Assembly: GCA_029213195.1 (NCBI GenBank)
Contig: JARGNI010000054.1
Location: 1-32,721 of the forward strand
Reading direction: 5' to 3'
Source: Verrucomicrobiales bacterium
GTDB lineage: Bacteria > Verrucomicrobiota > Verrucomicrobiia > Verrucomicrobiales > DEV007
DNA: 32,721 nucleotides
Position 1 is the stretch's first letter, and each line of letters begins with the position of its first letter. Of the stretch, positions 6,837 to 15,922 are shown piece after piece. The position numbers were made by a program, and so were the translations under genes. A model generated the notes under the pieces. That model had not been told where the DNA came from and made no database searches. It was given only the letters and a program-made list of their open reading frames with translations.

Positions 6837-8429
6837 TCACGCGTCTTCGATCTTCACCGGACGGTATCCGCCCTTCATCTTGAAGTAGAGGAGAAGGAGC
6901 AGATAGATCACCGCCATGATGACAGGGATGAAAGCATCGGCCCGAAGGGTCTTACGGTCTCCTTCGATACTCGCCGCTTGTGCAGCAGCTTCCGCTTCCG
7001 TCAACTCGCCGCCACCATCAAGCTTCTCCTTGATCGCACCCATCTTCTTCCCGTCAAGCGCACCGCCCTTGAAGACGAAGAACGAGTTCTCAACGTCTTT
7101 CCCTTCCGCATCGACCGCCTTGTATTCAGCATACACAGCTGAATCTGCAGTTTGGAGAGCCTCTGAAGCAAACTTGTCTTTGGCGAAGCCAAGACCGACG
7201 GAACCGATGAGTCCCGCCGACATCATTCCAATACCTCCCATGAGTGACATCGCAACCGCGCCGGACTTGGGAAAGCGGTCTCCGACCACGGCCAACATCG
7301 TCGGCCAGAAAAACGTTTTACCAATGGCGTAAACAGCGAGAGCGAGGAAAGCCAAGCCGAAACTCTGGATGTTGCTCGCAAGGAAAAGACCCGCAACCGC
7401 AAGGATCGAACAGACAAAGAGCAGTCCGACGGGAGAAAGCCCCAGCTTGTTCTCAATGAAATCCGCACAGAAGCGGAGACCGAACATGATCAGCGAGGTG
7501 AAGACAAAGAGGATTTTGCCCTGCTCTGCCGTAAGAATATTTCCGGTGATATTCTGAATCCAGCCATCCGTTCCCAGCTCCACAGCACCCACCAGTGCGT
7601 GAGTGATGAAAAGGATGAAAAGGAGAAACGCTCCGAAAGAAAACTTGGTCATGACCGAAATCCCGATCACGAGAACGAAGCAAACGATCCAGCCGATCCA
7701 GCTGGGAAAATCCGGAGTGAAAACGCCACCTGCAAAGTTGACAAACAATCCGATAAGCAAGCAGACAACCAGTCCACCGAGGATACCCACATCCTTGAGC
7801 ATCTCTCCGAAGCTGAGTCCCTTTTCGGAAGCCTCGGACTTGGGCATCTTCTGGCCCATGAACATGATACCGTAAACGACGGTAGGAATGAGGAAAAGGG
7901 CGAGCTGGATTTTCCAGTCGAAGCTACCCATCGTCCAACCGATCAGTCCACCAAAGACAAGACCGAGTGGCCAGGAGGCGTGAAGGATGTTGAGATAGTG
8001 GGTTCGCTTCGTGGGGAAGAGAGTCGCCACAAGAGGGTTGGAGACTGCCTCGAGAACTCCGTTCGCGACAGCGAAAGTAAAGGTTCCCCAGAAGAGGAAT
8101 TGGAACGCCGTTTCTTGCGGCTGATCCCCCATCGCTCCGAAAGTCACGAAAGCAGAGAGCACGTGAAAGAGAAAGGCGGCGAAGACCAGTTTGCCATAGC
8201 CGAGCTTGTCGACCACGAGTCCTCCCAGGATAATCCCCGGGCAAAAGCCAAGAAGACCTGCCGCTCCGATCGAACCGAGCTGTGCGCCGGTGAAGCCAAA
8301 CTCGGAGGCCCAGTTGGCGAGAATACCGCCACGGACTCCAAAGCCGACACCTGCAGCGAGGATCGCGGTGAATCCGGCCCAGAGCAAACGGCCAGCGTTG
8401 GGAGTAATCCCATCTTGTTTAATGTTCAT
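6837..8429 (-). CDS. MFS transporter, sugar-type, with a large loop before the last helix
   Basis: The 530-residue protein has about 12 hydrophobic helices. The N-terminal half has the MFS motif-A region in [13 protein letters not shown], and the family-like [20 protein letters not shown] and [16 protein letters not shown], which resemble FucP-like sugar:proton symporters (substrate not predictable). Between the eleventh and last helices sits a hydrophilic insert of about 80 residues (roughly 420-500), rich in Ala, Glu, Lys and Gly, which ordinary MFS carriers lack. It has its own terminator downstream and is divergent from the orphan ATPase gene across a 320-bp gap. Uptake of a sugar or its derivative is inferred from family only. 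Confidence 0.82.
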   Translation of the reverse strand: MNIKQDGITPNAGRLLWAGFTAILAAGVGFGVRGGILANWASEFGFTGAQLGSIGAAGLLGFCPGIILGGLVVDKLGYGKLVFAAFLFHVLSAFVTFGAMGDQPQETAFQFLFWGTFTFAVANGVLEAVSNPLVATLFPTKRTHYLNILHASWPLGLVFGGLIGWTMGSFDWKIQLALFLIPTVVYGIMFMGQKMPKSEASEKGLSFGEMLKDVGILGGLVVCLLIGLFVNFAGGVFTPDFPSWIGWIVCFVLVIGISVMTKFSFGAFLLFILFITHALVGAVELGTDGWIQNITGNILTAEQGKILFVFTSLIMFGLRFCADFIENKLGLSPVGLLFVCSILAVAGLFLASNIQSFGLAFLALAVYAIGKTFFWPTMLAVVGDRFPKSGAVAMSLMGGIGMMSAGLIGSVGLGFAKDKFASEALQTADSAVYAEYKAVDAEGKDVENSFFVFKGGALDGKKMGAIKEKLDGGGELTEAEAAAQAASIEGDRKTLRADAFIPVIMAVIYLLLLLYFKMKGGYRPVKIEDA

Positions 8430-8749
8430 AGAATTCTAGTTCGTAGTGTAGTTTTTTCGGTCTTCGTAATGTGAGCCCGGGTCGCAGAGATTCTCCATCT
8501 CCACTCGCCAGGCAGATCTAACTCACCGCGAAAGACAGTGAGACCTGCGCAGAGAGACAGGTTTCTTACCAAACAACAGGGCTTCCACAAGCACAAATCA
8601 GGACGAATTCACGGCGCGTAGGACGATCGTTCCACGGGCCAAAAGAGCGGGCCCCTGAGCGAGAAGTTTAAGATATGTTATCAAAAATATAAAAACTTGC
8701 GTAATTGAGATTAAAAATCGATAATTATTGCCATTACTGCTAAGACAGA
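8430..8749. other. 320-bp divergent intergenic region
   Basis: This lies between the MFS carrier (minus) and the ATPase gene (plus). The left 230 bp are of average composition with no gene or obvious structure. The right 80 bp (8670-8745) are strongly A/T-rich and contain the promoter listed separately. A promoter for the carrier was not clearly recognised. Confidence 0.5.
8697..8725 (+). promoter_or_regulatory. Sigma-70-type promoter of the orphan ATPase gene
   Basis: TTGCGT (8697-8702) and GATAAT (8720-8725) are separated by exactly 17 bp in an A/T-rich stretch. The predicted start of transcription is about 18 bases before the ATG at 8750, giving a very short leader. The same -35 word and spacing recur before mreB. 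Confidence 0.6.
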
Positions 8750-10894
8750 ATGCGTGATTTTACCCACCCTTCTTTGATGAATCAGGATCTGCGAAACCCA
8801 TTTCTCGATGATGTTTTCGTTCCGGGTTCGGATCGACTTCCGGGTGTCGCCCGAATCCACCATTCGGCATTCGAGCGTGTCGTTGCCTCGGTCGAATCCC
8901 TGGTTTCGCCGACGGAAGAGAACAGTCCTGCCGATTTCCTGGGCCGCCTCATTCTCGTCAAAGCGCCACGAGCAGGATACGGAAAAAGTCATTTCTCTGC
9001 TCGAATCGAAAAGCGACTTGCACCTCTCGCAACGACCTTTTCGCTCCCTTTCGATCCTTCGAGACCAATCAGTTGGCCGGTGGTCTTCAGTTCGGCACTT
9101 CGCCAACTGGGGCATGCGTCTCCGACGAAATCAGTTGCGACGTCCCTCCTCGACGAAACCAGTCGATTCCTGTTCGCCCAGCTGACCCTCGCGCATCGAC
9201 AGGAGGGATCTTCCCTGCTCGACGACTGCCCGGTCGACGACACCCAGTTGCGGTCTCAGTTCGCGCAGGTCCTTTCTCCTGATCACCCCTCCGGCGCCTT
9301 TGGCTGGATGGACAAGCGAGGACGCGAACTCTGCTACCAAGCCAGCCCTGGCTTCCAGGAGGCCATCGGCCTGCGCGGCAGCGAATTGGGATTCTGGACC
9401 CGCCTGCTGATGGATCAACAGCTACGGGGAGAAGCGGGACTCGAGTCGCTTCGCGGTCTTTCCAGCGGGGAAGCGAGAGAACGTCTTCTCCAGCTCCTCC
9501 GCATCCATTCGTTCTATCGCCCCGTCCTCCTCGTAGCAGACGGGCTCGATGGATTTTTCCAATCCGACTCTGCGGGACTCGAGATCGCGAATCTCCTCAC
9601 GGGAATTCGGCAATCGATTCCACGGAGTGTCACCCTCCTCTCCCTCAATGAGGACATCTGGGAGTCCGTTTTCGAGCAACGCCTCCCCTCTGCCTTGCTC
9701 GACCGACTCGATGGCGAGACCGAAACCCTGCGAGCGATCGCTCCGGAAGCGGCATCGGAATTGATCCGAAGTCGTCTCGAGTCCACGCCCCTTTCTTTCA
9801 CAGGCATCGATCGATTCCTGGATCGGCTCGAACACGAGCATCTCTGGATGGATGCGGAAACCAAGTTGTATCCCCGTGGCGTCCTGCGGCAGGCCAAGGA
9901 ACTGTGGGATCTGCATGCGAAAGACTTTCTCCAGCCTTCGGAAGAAGATGCGGACACCGACTCCCCGATCTCGCTCGCGGGTCTGACCGACAAGGCCGAG
10001 TTTTTTGAGGCGCTCCGGGATGAAAAGCCACTCCCGGCAACTCCTCCGCGCCCTCCGGCTCAGTCTCCTCCTCTCCCATCCTCCTCCCAGGAGCGAGGAG
10101 TGGAGAATCCTTTCTTCGCTCCTCCGGGAATGCCCCCGAGAGAGAAGCTTGCCGGTATCGACTCCATCATTGCCGATATCCGCGGAACCGGAAAACGAGT
10201 CGTCAGCGAACCGAGTGCGCCCTCTTCTCCTTCGGAAACGCCCCCTGAGACCCTGGAAGCGGGTGACCTCAAGGTCCGAACGATTTCAGAACCCTTCCCC
10301 ACTGCTCCCGTTGCTCCGCAAATTCTCGAGGACCTCGACGAGGAGAAACCCAGCGCACGGGTATCGAAAGCCGAGCTGGAAAGAGAGCTGAAGGAAACCC
10401 AGAAATCCGTCCTCGAATCGGCCCCTCTTGAACTCCAGCTGCCACGGATCGGCGAGTTGCTACGCATCGTCGGGGCAAACCACCGAGGGCTGCACCAGAC
10501 GGAGGAGCGCTTTCCGAGTAGCCAGACCACCTGTCTGCGATGGGCCGTCCGTGGTCTCTCGGTCCTCATCGGATTCGAAAGTCCGAAAAATGTTTATTTC
10601 TGGAATCACCTTCTCCAGCACTCTCTTGCGGCGAGCCCCCCCGAAAAGATCTCCGCCTTCTCCCACCACTCGCAAAGCTTCGACCCCGGACTCTTTGCGA
10701 GCTTTGGATTCAGCCCCTCAGTCATCGGTCGTCACATCGATATCATCGAGATGAATGACAAGGAGCTGTCGATGCTCTACGCCGCAGACGAGGTGCGAAA
10801 GAAATACGAGAACCGCCCGGAAAACGACCAGGCCACGGAACTCATCACCCTCTTCCTCGATCCGCTCTGGCGGCGAATCAGTCGCCCGGTCTGA
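8750..10894 (+). CDS. Orphan AAA+/STAND-like ATPase with Pro-rich linker and novel C-terminal domain
   Basis: The protein has 714 residues. An N-terminal P-loop ATPase is seen: Walker A-like APRAGYGKSH (72-81), Walker B-like LLVADGLDGFF (260-270), sensor-1-like VTLLSLN (294-300), and YPRGVLRQAKELW (374-386), which resembles the sensor-2 arginine region of ORC/Cdc6- and ExeA/TniB-type AAA+ proteins. Residues 395-545 are low complexity, rich in Pro, Ser and Glu. Residues 555-714 form a compact alpha/beta domain (LRWAVRGLSVLIGFESP, then FGFSPSVIGRHIDIIEM) that I do not recognise. It has its own promoter, a convergent sulfatase gene downstream, and no conserved partner in the window. Cytoplasmic location is likely, as no signal or membrane helix is seen. 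It could be a DNA-remodelling, regulatory or defence NTPase; the sequence alone does not decide. Confidence 0.6.
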   Translation: MRDFTHPSLMNQDLRNPFLDDVFVPGSDRLPGVARIHHSAFERVVASVESLVSPTEENSPADFLGRLILVKAPRAGYGKSHFSARIEKRLAPLATTFSLPFDPSRPISWPVVFSSALRQLGHASPTKSVATSLLDETSRFLFAQLTLAHRQEGSSLLDDCPVDDTQLRSQFAQVLSPDHPSGAFGWMDKRGRELCYQASPGFQEAIGLRGSELGFWTRLLMDQQLRGEAGLESLRGLSSGEARERLLQLLRIHSFYRPVLLVADGLDGFFQSDSAGLEIANLLTGIRQSIPRSVTLLSLNEDIWESVFEQRLPSALLDRLDGETETLRAIAPEAASELIRSRLESTPLSFTGIDRFLDRLEHEHLWMDAETKLYPRGVLRQAKELWDLHAKDFLQPSEEDADTDSPISLAGLTDKAEFFEALRDEKPLPATPPRPPAQSPPLPSSSQERGVENPFFAPPGMPPREKLAGIDSIIADIRGTGKRVVSEPSAPSSPSETPPETLEAGDLKVRTISEPFPTAPVAPQILEDLDEEKPSARVSKAELERELKETQKSVLESAPLELQLPRIGELLRIVGANHRGLHQTEERFPSSQTTCLRWAVRGLSVLIGFESPKNVYFWNHLLQHSLAASPPEKISAFSHHSQSFDPGLFASFGFSPSVIGRHIDIIEMNDKELSMLYAADEVRKKYENRPENDQATELITLFLDPLWRRISRPV

Positions 10895-10914
10895 TTCCGG
10901 TCGCGCCTCGGGCC

Positions 10915-12336
10915 CTACTTCGCGAGCGCCTTTCTTTCGGCTTCCTCGTCATACTCGGGATTGAGCTCTGTCGGGACCGGAGCCTGGATCTCCTTGCGCC
11001 AGGTTTCGAGATCCTGTTTCAGTTCCTCGAATCTCTCGGGCTCCGTCTCGACCAGGTTGGTGGTCTCTCCCGGATCCTTGCCGAGATGATAAAGCTCGAA
11101 CTCGTTCTTCTCGAAATACTGGTGGAGCTTCCAGTCGCCTTTTCGAATCACGGAACAGGGTCGGGACCGGAAGAGACGATCGCGCTGTTCCGTCTTGATA
11201 CTGTAACTCTGGAGGTAAGCCGGAAAGTGCCAGAAGAGCGCTCGCTCTCCGCCCTCGAGGCTCCCTCCGCGAAACAGCGGGACCAGGCTGACGCCGTCGA
11301 GGGGCTGCCCCTCGGGCAGGTCGGCTCCGAGGATTTCACAGAAGGTCGGAAACAGGTCCACTCCGATGATGGGTGTCTCCACGGTCTGTCCCGGCTCGAC
11401 CACTCCCGGCCAGTTTACAAAGAAGGGCACTCGAATTCCGCCCTCGTAGTAGGTCCCCTTATAGCCCTTGAGCGGGTCCATGTCCGTTGCCGGTCCATAG
11501 CCGCCGTTGTCCGAAAAGAAGATGATGACGGTTCGGTCTCTCGTTCCCGTTTCCTGCAAGGCAGACACAATTCTGCCGACTCCGGTGTCGACCGCCTCGA
11601 TCATGGTTGCCATCGCAACATGGTCATGAAGCTCGCCGGGCGGCTTGGCCTGGTATTTTGCGACCAGCTCTTTCTTGGGGTCGAGTGGGGTATGCACCGC
11701 AAAATGGGTCAAATACAGCATCCAGGGCTGATCCTGGTTCTCTTCGATGAAGTCGATTGCGCGATGGGTCAGGGTGTCGGTGAGATATTCCCCTTTCGGG
11801 ACCTCTCCGAGACCAGCCACCTTGGGATGAGGCGGGTAGTATCCCCTGGGTGGCCCTCCCGAGTGACTCCCTCCCACATTCACATCGAATCCGTAAGGGA
11901 GCGGATCGTCGCTGAGATGCCATTTTCCCATCGTCGCAGTCCGGTATCCTGAGGCCTGGATGCATTGTGCCCAGGTCGTGATCTCGGGATCGAGCGTGTC
12001 CACTCCCGGGATATGCTCGAGCCGACGATAGGCCGACTTTCCGCGCGGCCCCGTCCCGACATTGTAGACTTCGTGACGGGGCGTGTATTGCCCGCTCAAG
12101 AGGGAAGCCCGGGCCGGAGCGCAATTCGCCGAGGCAGAGTAGGCATGGGTGAAAATCATACCCTCCCTGGCCAGCGCATCGAGATGGGGAGTTTCGTAGA
12201 AATCGGATCCCATGAAACCCGTGTCGCGCCACCCGAAGTCGTCGAGGTAGATGAAAAGAAGATTCGGACGCTCTTCAGCAGCGAGAAGAGCCCCGGAGAG
12301 AAACAGGAGGGAGAAAACGATTCGGAAAAGCGTCAT
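10915..12336 (-). CDS. Secreted sulfatase (arylsulfatase A family)
   Basis: The product has 472 residues from the ATG at 12336, which gives a good signal peptide (MTLFRIVFSLLFLSGALLAA); the frame stays open 144 bp further upstream, but that extension is Arg-rich and unlikely. The mature part starts RPNLLFIYLDDFGW with the metal-binding Asp pair (Asp32-Asp33). The sulfatase signature NCAPARASLLSGQYTPR holds the catalytic Cys72 in CxPxR form, which must be converted to formylglycine by an enzyme not encoded here. IIFFSDNGGYGP supplies the second metal-binding Asp/Asn pair. The substrate is unknown, probably a sulfated carbohydrate given the family's abundance in such bacteria. It is divergent from an MFS carrier and convergent with the ATPase gene. 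Confidence 0.9.
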   Translation of the reverse strand: MTLFRIVFSLLFLSGALLAAEERPNLLFIYLDDFGWRDTGFMGSDFYETPHLDALAREGMIFTHAYSASANCAPARASLLSGQYTPRHEVYNVGTGPRGKSAYRRLEHIPGVDTLDPEITTWAQCIQASGYRTATMGKWHLSDDPLPYGFDVNVGGSHSGGPPRGYYPPHPKVAGLGEVPKGEYLTDTLTHRAIDFIEENQDQPWMLYLTHFAVHTPLDPKKELVAKYQAKPPGELHDHVAMATMIEAVDTGVGRIVSALQETGTRDRTVIIFFSDNGGYGPATDMDPLKGYKGTYYEGGIRVPFFVNWPGVVEPGQTVETPIIGVDLFPTFCEILGADLPEGQPLDGVSLVPLFRGGSLEGGERALFWHFPAYLQSYSIKTEQRDRLFRSRPCSVIRKGDWKLHQYFEKNEFELYHLGKDPGETTNLVETEPERFEELKQDLETWRKEIQAPVPTELNPEYDEEAERKALAK

Positions 12337-12478
12337 GTCCTCTTTCAAATCCAAATCGGGCAGCAGGGCAAGGAAATAGCCAACGGAGATCCGCGGATTC
12401 TTCTCCCTATCGGAGCAGGGTTCTTGACACCATCGAGAAAGCAACCGACGGCATCGACCGCGCCCGCTCCCCCCCTTC

Positions 12479-13828
12479 ATGTCCCTCTGGTCTCCCGACT
12501 TCCCCCTGTCTCCTCGACGCTCTCGCTTTTTCTACGGCTGGGTCATCGTGGGAATCGCCACGCTGGGAGTCGTCTTTTCCATTCCCGGTCAGACCATGGG
12601 CTTCAGCGTCTTTACCGACATCCTCATGGAAAAACTCGGGCTGACCCGGGTCCAGCTGAGCACCGCCTACTGCATCGGCACGGTGCTCAGCGGATTTACC
12701 CTGCCGTGGCTCGGGCGGGTCTTCGACCGATTCGGAGCCCGTAAGATGGTCGTCGGATCCGCAATCGCAACCGGGCTAATCCTGTTCTACCTCAGCGGGA
12801 CTCACCTTCTCCTCGAGAAACTGACGCAAACCTTTCCCTCAGTTTCGTCGACGGTGCTCGCCTTCCTCCTCATCACGATCGGCTTCTACCTGATTCGTGC
12901 CTCCGCCCAGGGAGTCCTCACAATGACGAGCCGCAACGCGATCGGGAAATGGTTCGACTATCATCGCGGCACCGCTCTCGCGATCAGCGGAACGGTGACT
13001 TCTTTTGCCTTCGCGATCGCCCCCAAGGTCCTCTATTCTCTCATCGAGATCCTCGATTGGTGGGGAACCTGGCTTGCCCTCGGAATCGCAAGCATCGGTG
13101 TCATGGCAGTACTGGGGTGGATCTTCCTCCGGGACAACCCCGAGGAATGCGGACTGACGATGGACGGGGTCGCCGCGGATACTCCCCGCCCCAAGGCCCA
13201 TGCAGATTCGCTGACTCACCGCGACTTCGAAAGAAAGGAAGCCCTGAGCACCTGGGCGTTCTGGGTTTTCAACCTGTCTTTTTCCTTCTTCGCCCTTTTC
13301 TCGACGGCCTTCACCTTTCACATTCTTTCCCTGGGCGAGGAGTTCGGCCGCGATCGGGGAGAAATCATCGGCTATTTCCTGCCGATGGCGATCCTGAGCG
13401 TGGTCACCAATCTGTTCTGTGGGTGGATCAGCTCCCGAACTCGATTGAAATACCTGCTCATTCTTCTCAATGCGGCCGCCCTGACCGGTGTCATCGGCAC
13501 CGTCACCCTCGCGAGCCCTCTCGGTCTGGTTGCCTACGTCGCTGGCAACGGGATCTGCGGAGGCTGTTTTTCGGCTCTCTCCGGTATCGTCTGGCCTCGA
13601 TTTTTTGGCCGGCGTCACCTCGGCGCAGTATCAGGAATCGGAATGTCCAGCATGGTCATCGCAAGCGGGATCGGACCCCTGCTTTTCAGCCTGTCCCTCT
13701 CCTGGACCCAGAGCTATTCCCCGATCCTCTGGGTTTCGGCACTTCTTCCCGCCCTCCTCCTCCTCGGAGCCTGCTGGGCAGACAATCCTCAACGACAGGA
13801 AACTCCCACGAGCACCCTTGATCCCTGA
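12479..13828 (+). CDS. MFS transporter, oxalate-formate/monocarboxylate type
   Basis: The 449-residue carrier has 12 predicted helices. The first helix, RFFYGWVIVGIATLGVVFSI, and the loop GRVFDRFGARKM (motif A) between helices 2 and 3 fit the OFA/MCT branch, as does RNAIGKWFDYHRGTALAISG at about residues 155-175, a hallmark of that branch. The usual cargo is small organic acids exchanged or co-transported with protons; the actual substrate is unknown. It starts 142 bp from the divergent sulfatase gene. A TTGACA at about 12424 lacks a matching -10. The HAD hydrolase gene follows after 41 bp, so the two may be co-transcribed. Confidence 0.87.
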   Translation: MSLWSPDFPLSPRRSRFFYGWVIVGIATLGVVFSIPGQTMGFSVFTDILMEKLGLTRVQLSTAYCIGTVLSGFTLPWLGRVFDRFGARKMVVGSAIATGLILFYLSGTHLLLEKLTQTFPSVSSTVLAFLLITIGFYLIRASAQGVLTMTSRNAIGKWFDYHRGTALAISGTVTSFAFAIAPKVLYSLIEILDWWGTWLALGIASIGVMAVLGWIFLRDNPEECGLTMDGVAADTPRPKAHADSLTHRDFERKEALSTWAFWVFNLSFSFFALFSTAFTFHILSLGEEFGRDRGEIIGYFLPMAILSVVTNLFCGWISSRTRLKYLLILLNAAALTGVIGTVTLASPLGLVAYVAGNGICGGCFSALSGIVWPRFFGRRHLGAVSGIGMSSMVIASGIGPLLFSLSLSWTQSYSPILWVSALLPALLLLGACWADNPQRQETPTSTLDP

Positions 13829-13869
13829 TCTGCACTTGGCATCCCGCGACCCCTGACGTATTTCTCCCC

Positions 13870-14547
13870 ATGCAATCCGACTACGGCGTACTCTTCGATC
13901 TCGATGGCGTGCTCATCGACTCCCACGATCAGCACCAGCAAAGCTGGTTTCTGCTTGCCGACGAAATTTCAAAACCCCTCACCGAGGAGCAATTCAAAGA
14001 GTCGTTCGGGATGCGAAACGAGATGTGTATTCCCCATGTCTTCGGCTGGGCCCTGCCGGAGGAACAGGAAAAAATCCAGGAACTCGGAGACCGGAAAGAA
14101 GAACTCTACCGCGAGCTTCTCGCCAGCAGCGGACTCGAGCCACTCCCGGGCGTGATGGATCTCGTTTCCGATCTCAAACAGGCCGGGATCCCTTTCTCCC
14201 TCGGCTCTTCAACATCGAGAAAGAACATCGAGGTCTGCTTTCGCTCGACAGGTCTCGACGCCTACTTTCGCTCTCACTACACGGGGGCCGAAGACGTTTC
14301 GAATGGTAAACCCGCTCCCGATGTCTTTCTCGAAGCAGCTCGCAAGATCGATCGCGCTCCCGAACACTGTGTCGTCATCGAAGACGCCCATGTCGGAATC
14401 GAGGCAGCGCAGGCGGGAAAGATGAAATCAATTGCCGTGACGACGACCCATCCCCGTTCGAGCTTCGTGGACCTTGCTCCCGAGCAGATCGTCGACTCGC
14501 TCGAGGAATTGAACGCCGAGAAAATTCGCGAGCTGCTGGCAAGCTGA
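13870..14547 (+). CDS. HAD-superfamily hydrolase, beta-phosphoglucomutase-like
   Basis: The protein has 225 residues. Motif I, FDLDGVLIDSHDQH, supplies the nucleophile Asp10 and acid/base Asp12. A helical cap of about 65 residues follows, as in subfamily IA enzymes. Motif II Ser/Thr is in LGSSTSRKN, motif III Lys in NGKPAPDVFLEAA, and the metal-binding acidic pair in VVIEDAHVGIEAAQAG. The family includes beta-phosphoglucomutase and sugar-phosphate phosphatases such as phosphoglycolate phosphatase; the substrate cannot be fixed from the sequence. It lies 41 bp after the MFS carrier and upstream of the DUF1015 gene in the same direction. Confidence 0.88.
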   Translation: MQSDYGVLFDLDGVLIDSHDQHQQSWFLLADEISKPLTEEQFKESFGMRNEMCIPHVFGWALPEEQEKIQELGDRKEELYRELLASSGLEPLPGVMDLVSDLKQAGIPFSLGSSTSRKNIEVCFRSTGLDAYFRSHYTGAEDVSNGKPAPDVFLEAARKIDRAPEHCVVIEDAHVGIEAAQAGKMKSIAVTTTHPRSSFVDLAPEQIVDSLEELNAEKIRELLAS

Positions 14548-14638
14548 TTCCTCGACCACCCAACACGACCATATTGTCAGTTGTGAACCCGTCGCATCCG
14601 TGTAGGGATTGCGTAGAACTGTCCCGAATTTCCAAGTT

Positions 14639-15877
14639 ATGAAAGTGAAAGCCTTCCCCTCCCTCGTTCCCGCGCCCGGCAAAGCCGAGACCATCGCCTC
14701 GGTCCCCTACGACGTGGTCAACACGCAGGAAGCCCGCGAACTTGCGGGTGAAAACCCCTACAGCTTCCTGCGGGTCGTCAGGGCAGAGATCGAGTTCCCG
14801 GATTCCACCGACCCCTACTCCGACGAGATTTACGAACGCTCCCGGACCAATCTGGAGAAGTTCCAGCAGGATGAAATGCTCGTCCGCGAGCCGGTTCCCT
14901 GCGTTTACCTCTACCGCCAGATCATGAACGGTCATTCCCAGGTCGGGGTGACCCTCGCCTGCCATATCGAGGACTACGAGAACAACATCATCCGGAAGCA
15001 CGAGAAAACCCGCCCGGTCAAGGAAGACGACCGGACTCGTCTGACCGACACTCTCAGCGCCAACACCGGCCCCGTATTTCTGACCTACAAGGACGAGGCC
15101 GCAGTCGACCAGTTCGTCGACGAATGGACCGCCTCCCACGAACCCACCATCGATTTCGTCGACGATGTCGACGTCCAGCACACCGTCTGGCGGGTCGAAG
15201 AGGCCTCGGCGGCCCCTCTCCTCGAGTCGCTCGGAGAAATCCCTCTTTCCTACGTCGCCGACGGTCACCACCGGAGCGCCAGCGCTGCTCGTGTCGGACG
15301 GGAACGCCGCGAAGCCAATCCCGATCACACCGGCGACGAAAACTACAACTGGTTCCTTGCCGTATTGTTCCCCGCCAGCCAGCTCAACGTGCTGCCTTAC
15401 AATCGAGTCGTCAAAGACCTCAATGGTCTCTCGTCTTCGGAATTCCTTGGGAAACTGAAGGAAGTCTTCGAAGTGGAGTCGAATGGGGAGAAATCGCCCG
15501 AATCGAGCGAGTCTCTCTGCCTCTATCTCGAAGGAGAATGGCATCACCTCACCTGGGCTCCGGTCGATTCCGAGAATCCCATCGATCGTCTCGATGTTTC
15601 CGTACTCCAGGATCGGGTTCTGACCCCTCTCCTCGGAATCGAAGACCCAAGAACGGACACTCGCATCGATTTCATCGGAGGGATCCGTGGAACCGCAGAA
15701 CTGGAGAAACGAGTCGACAGCGGAGATTGGAGCGCCGCCTTTTCGATGTATCCGACGACCGTCGATCAATTGATCGACATCGCGGACGCCGATGAGATCA
15801 TGCCGCCGAAATCGACCTGGTTCGAACCCAAGCTGCGCTCGGGACTCTTCGTCTACACCCTGGACGAAGACGCATAG
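14639..15877 (+). CDS. DUF1015 family protein
   Basis: The 412-residue protein starts at the ATG at 14639 (MKVKAFPSLVPAPGKAE); an upstream in-frame TTG at 14609 was rejected. It carries the family hallmarks VPYDVVNTQEARELA (residues 22-36), NPYSFLRVVRAE, the KHEKTRP segment (120-126) followed by DRTRLTDTL, and ADGHHRSASAA at 207-217. The family is widespread and often found with serine-biosynthesis genes, but its reaction is not established to my knowledge. The DGHHR core looks like the nucleotide-handling motif of ParB/sulfiredoxin-fold proteins, including free-serine kinases; this resemblance is my inference. It is convergent with the DUF151 nuclease gene, with 45 bp between the stops. Confidence 0.88.
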   Translation: MKVKAFPSLVPAPGKAETIASVPYDVVNTQEARELAGENPYSFLRVVRAEIEFPDSTDPYSDEIYERSRTNLEKFQQDEMLVREPVPCVYLYRQIMNGHSQVGVTLACHIEDYENNIIRKHEKTRPVKEDDRTRLTDTLSANTGPVFLTYKDEAAVDQFVDEWTASHEPTIDFVDDVDVQHTVWRVEEASAAPLLESLGEIPLSYVADGHHRSASAARVGRERREANPDHTGDENYNWFLAVLFPASQLNVLPYNRVVKDLNGLSSSEFLGKLKEVFEVESNGEKSPESSESLCLYLEGEWHHLTWAPVDSENPIDRLDVSVLQDRVLTPLLGIEDPRTDTRIDFIGGIRGTAELEKRVDSGDWSAAFSMYPTTVDQLIDIADADEIMPPKSTWFEPKLRSGLFVYTLDEDA

Positions 15878-15922
15878 AGACGTCTCGCTGAGAAGGAATA
15901 GCGGACAGCTTCCCGACTCCTT

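Noticed and set aside
12337-12480. N-terminal extension of the sulfatase
   Set aside because: Arg-rich with no signal-peptide character; the ATG at 12336 gives an ideal signal peptide.
14375-15769. 464-residue minus-strand open frame
   Set aside because: Antisense shadow of the DUF1015 gene caused by codon bias; no domain motifs, and the sense protein is clearly a known family.
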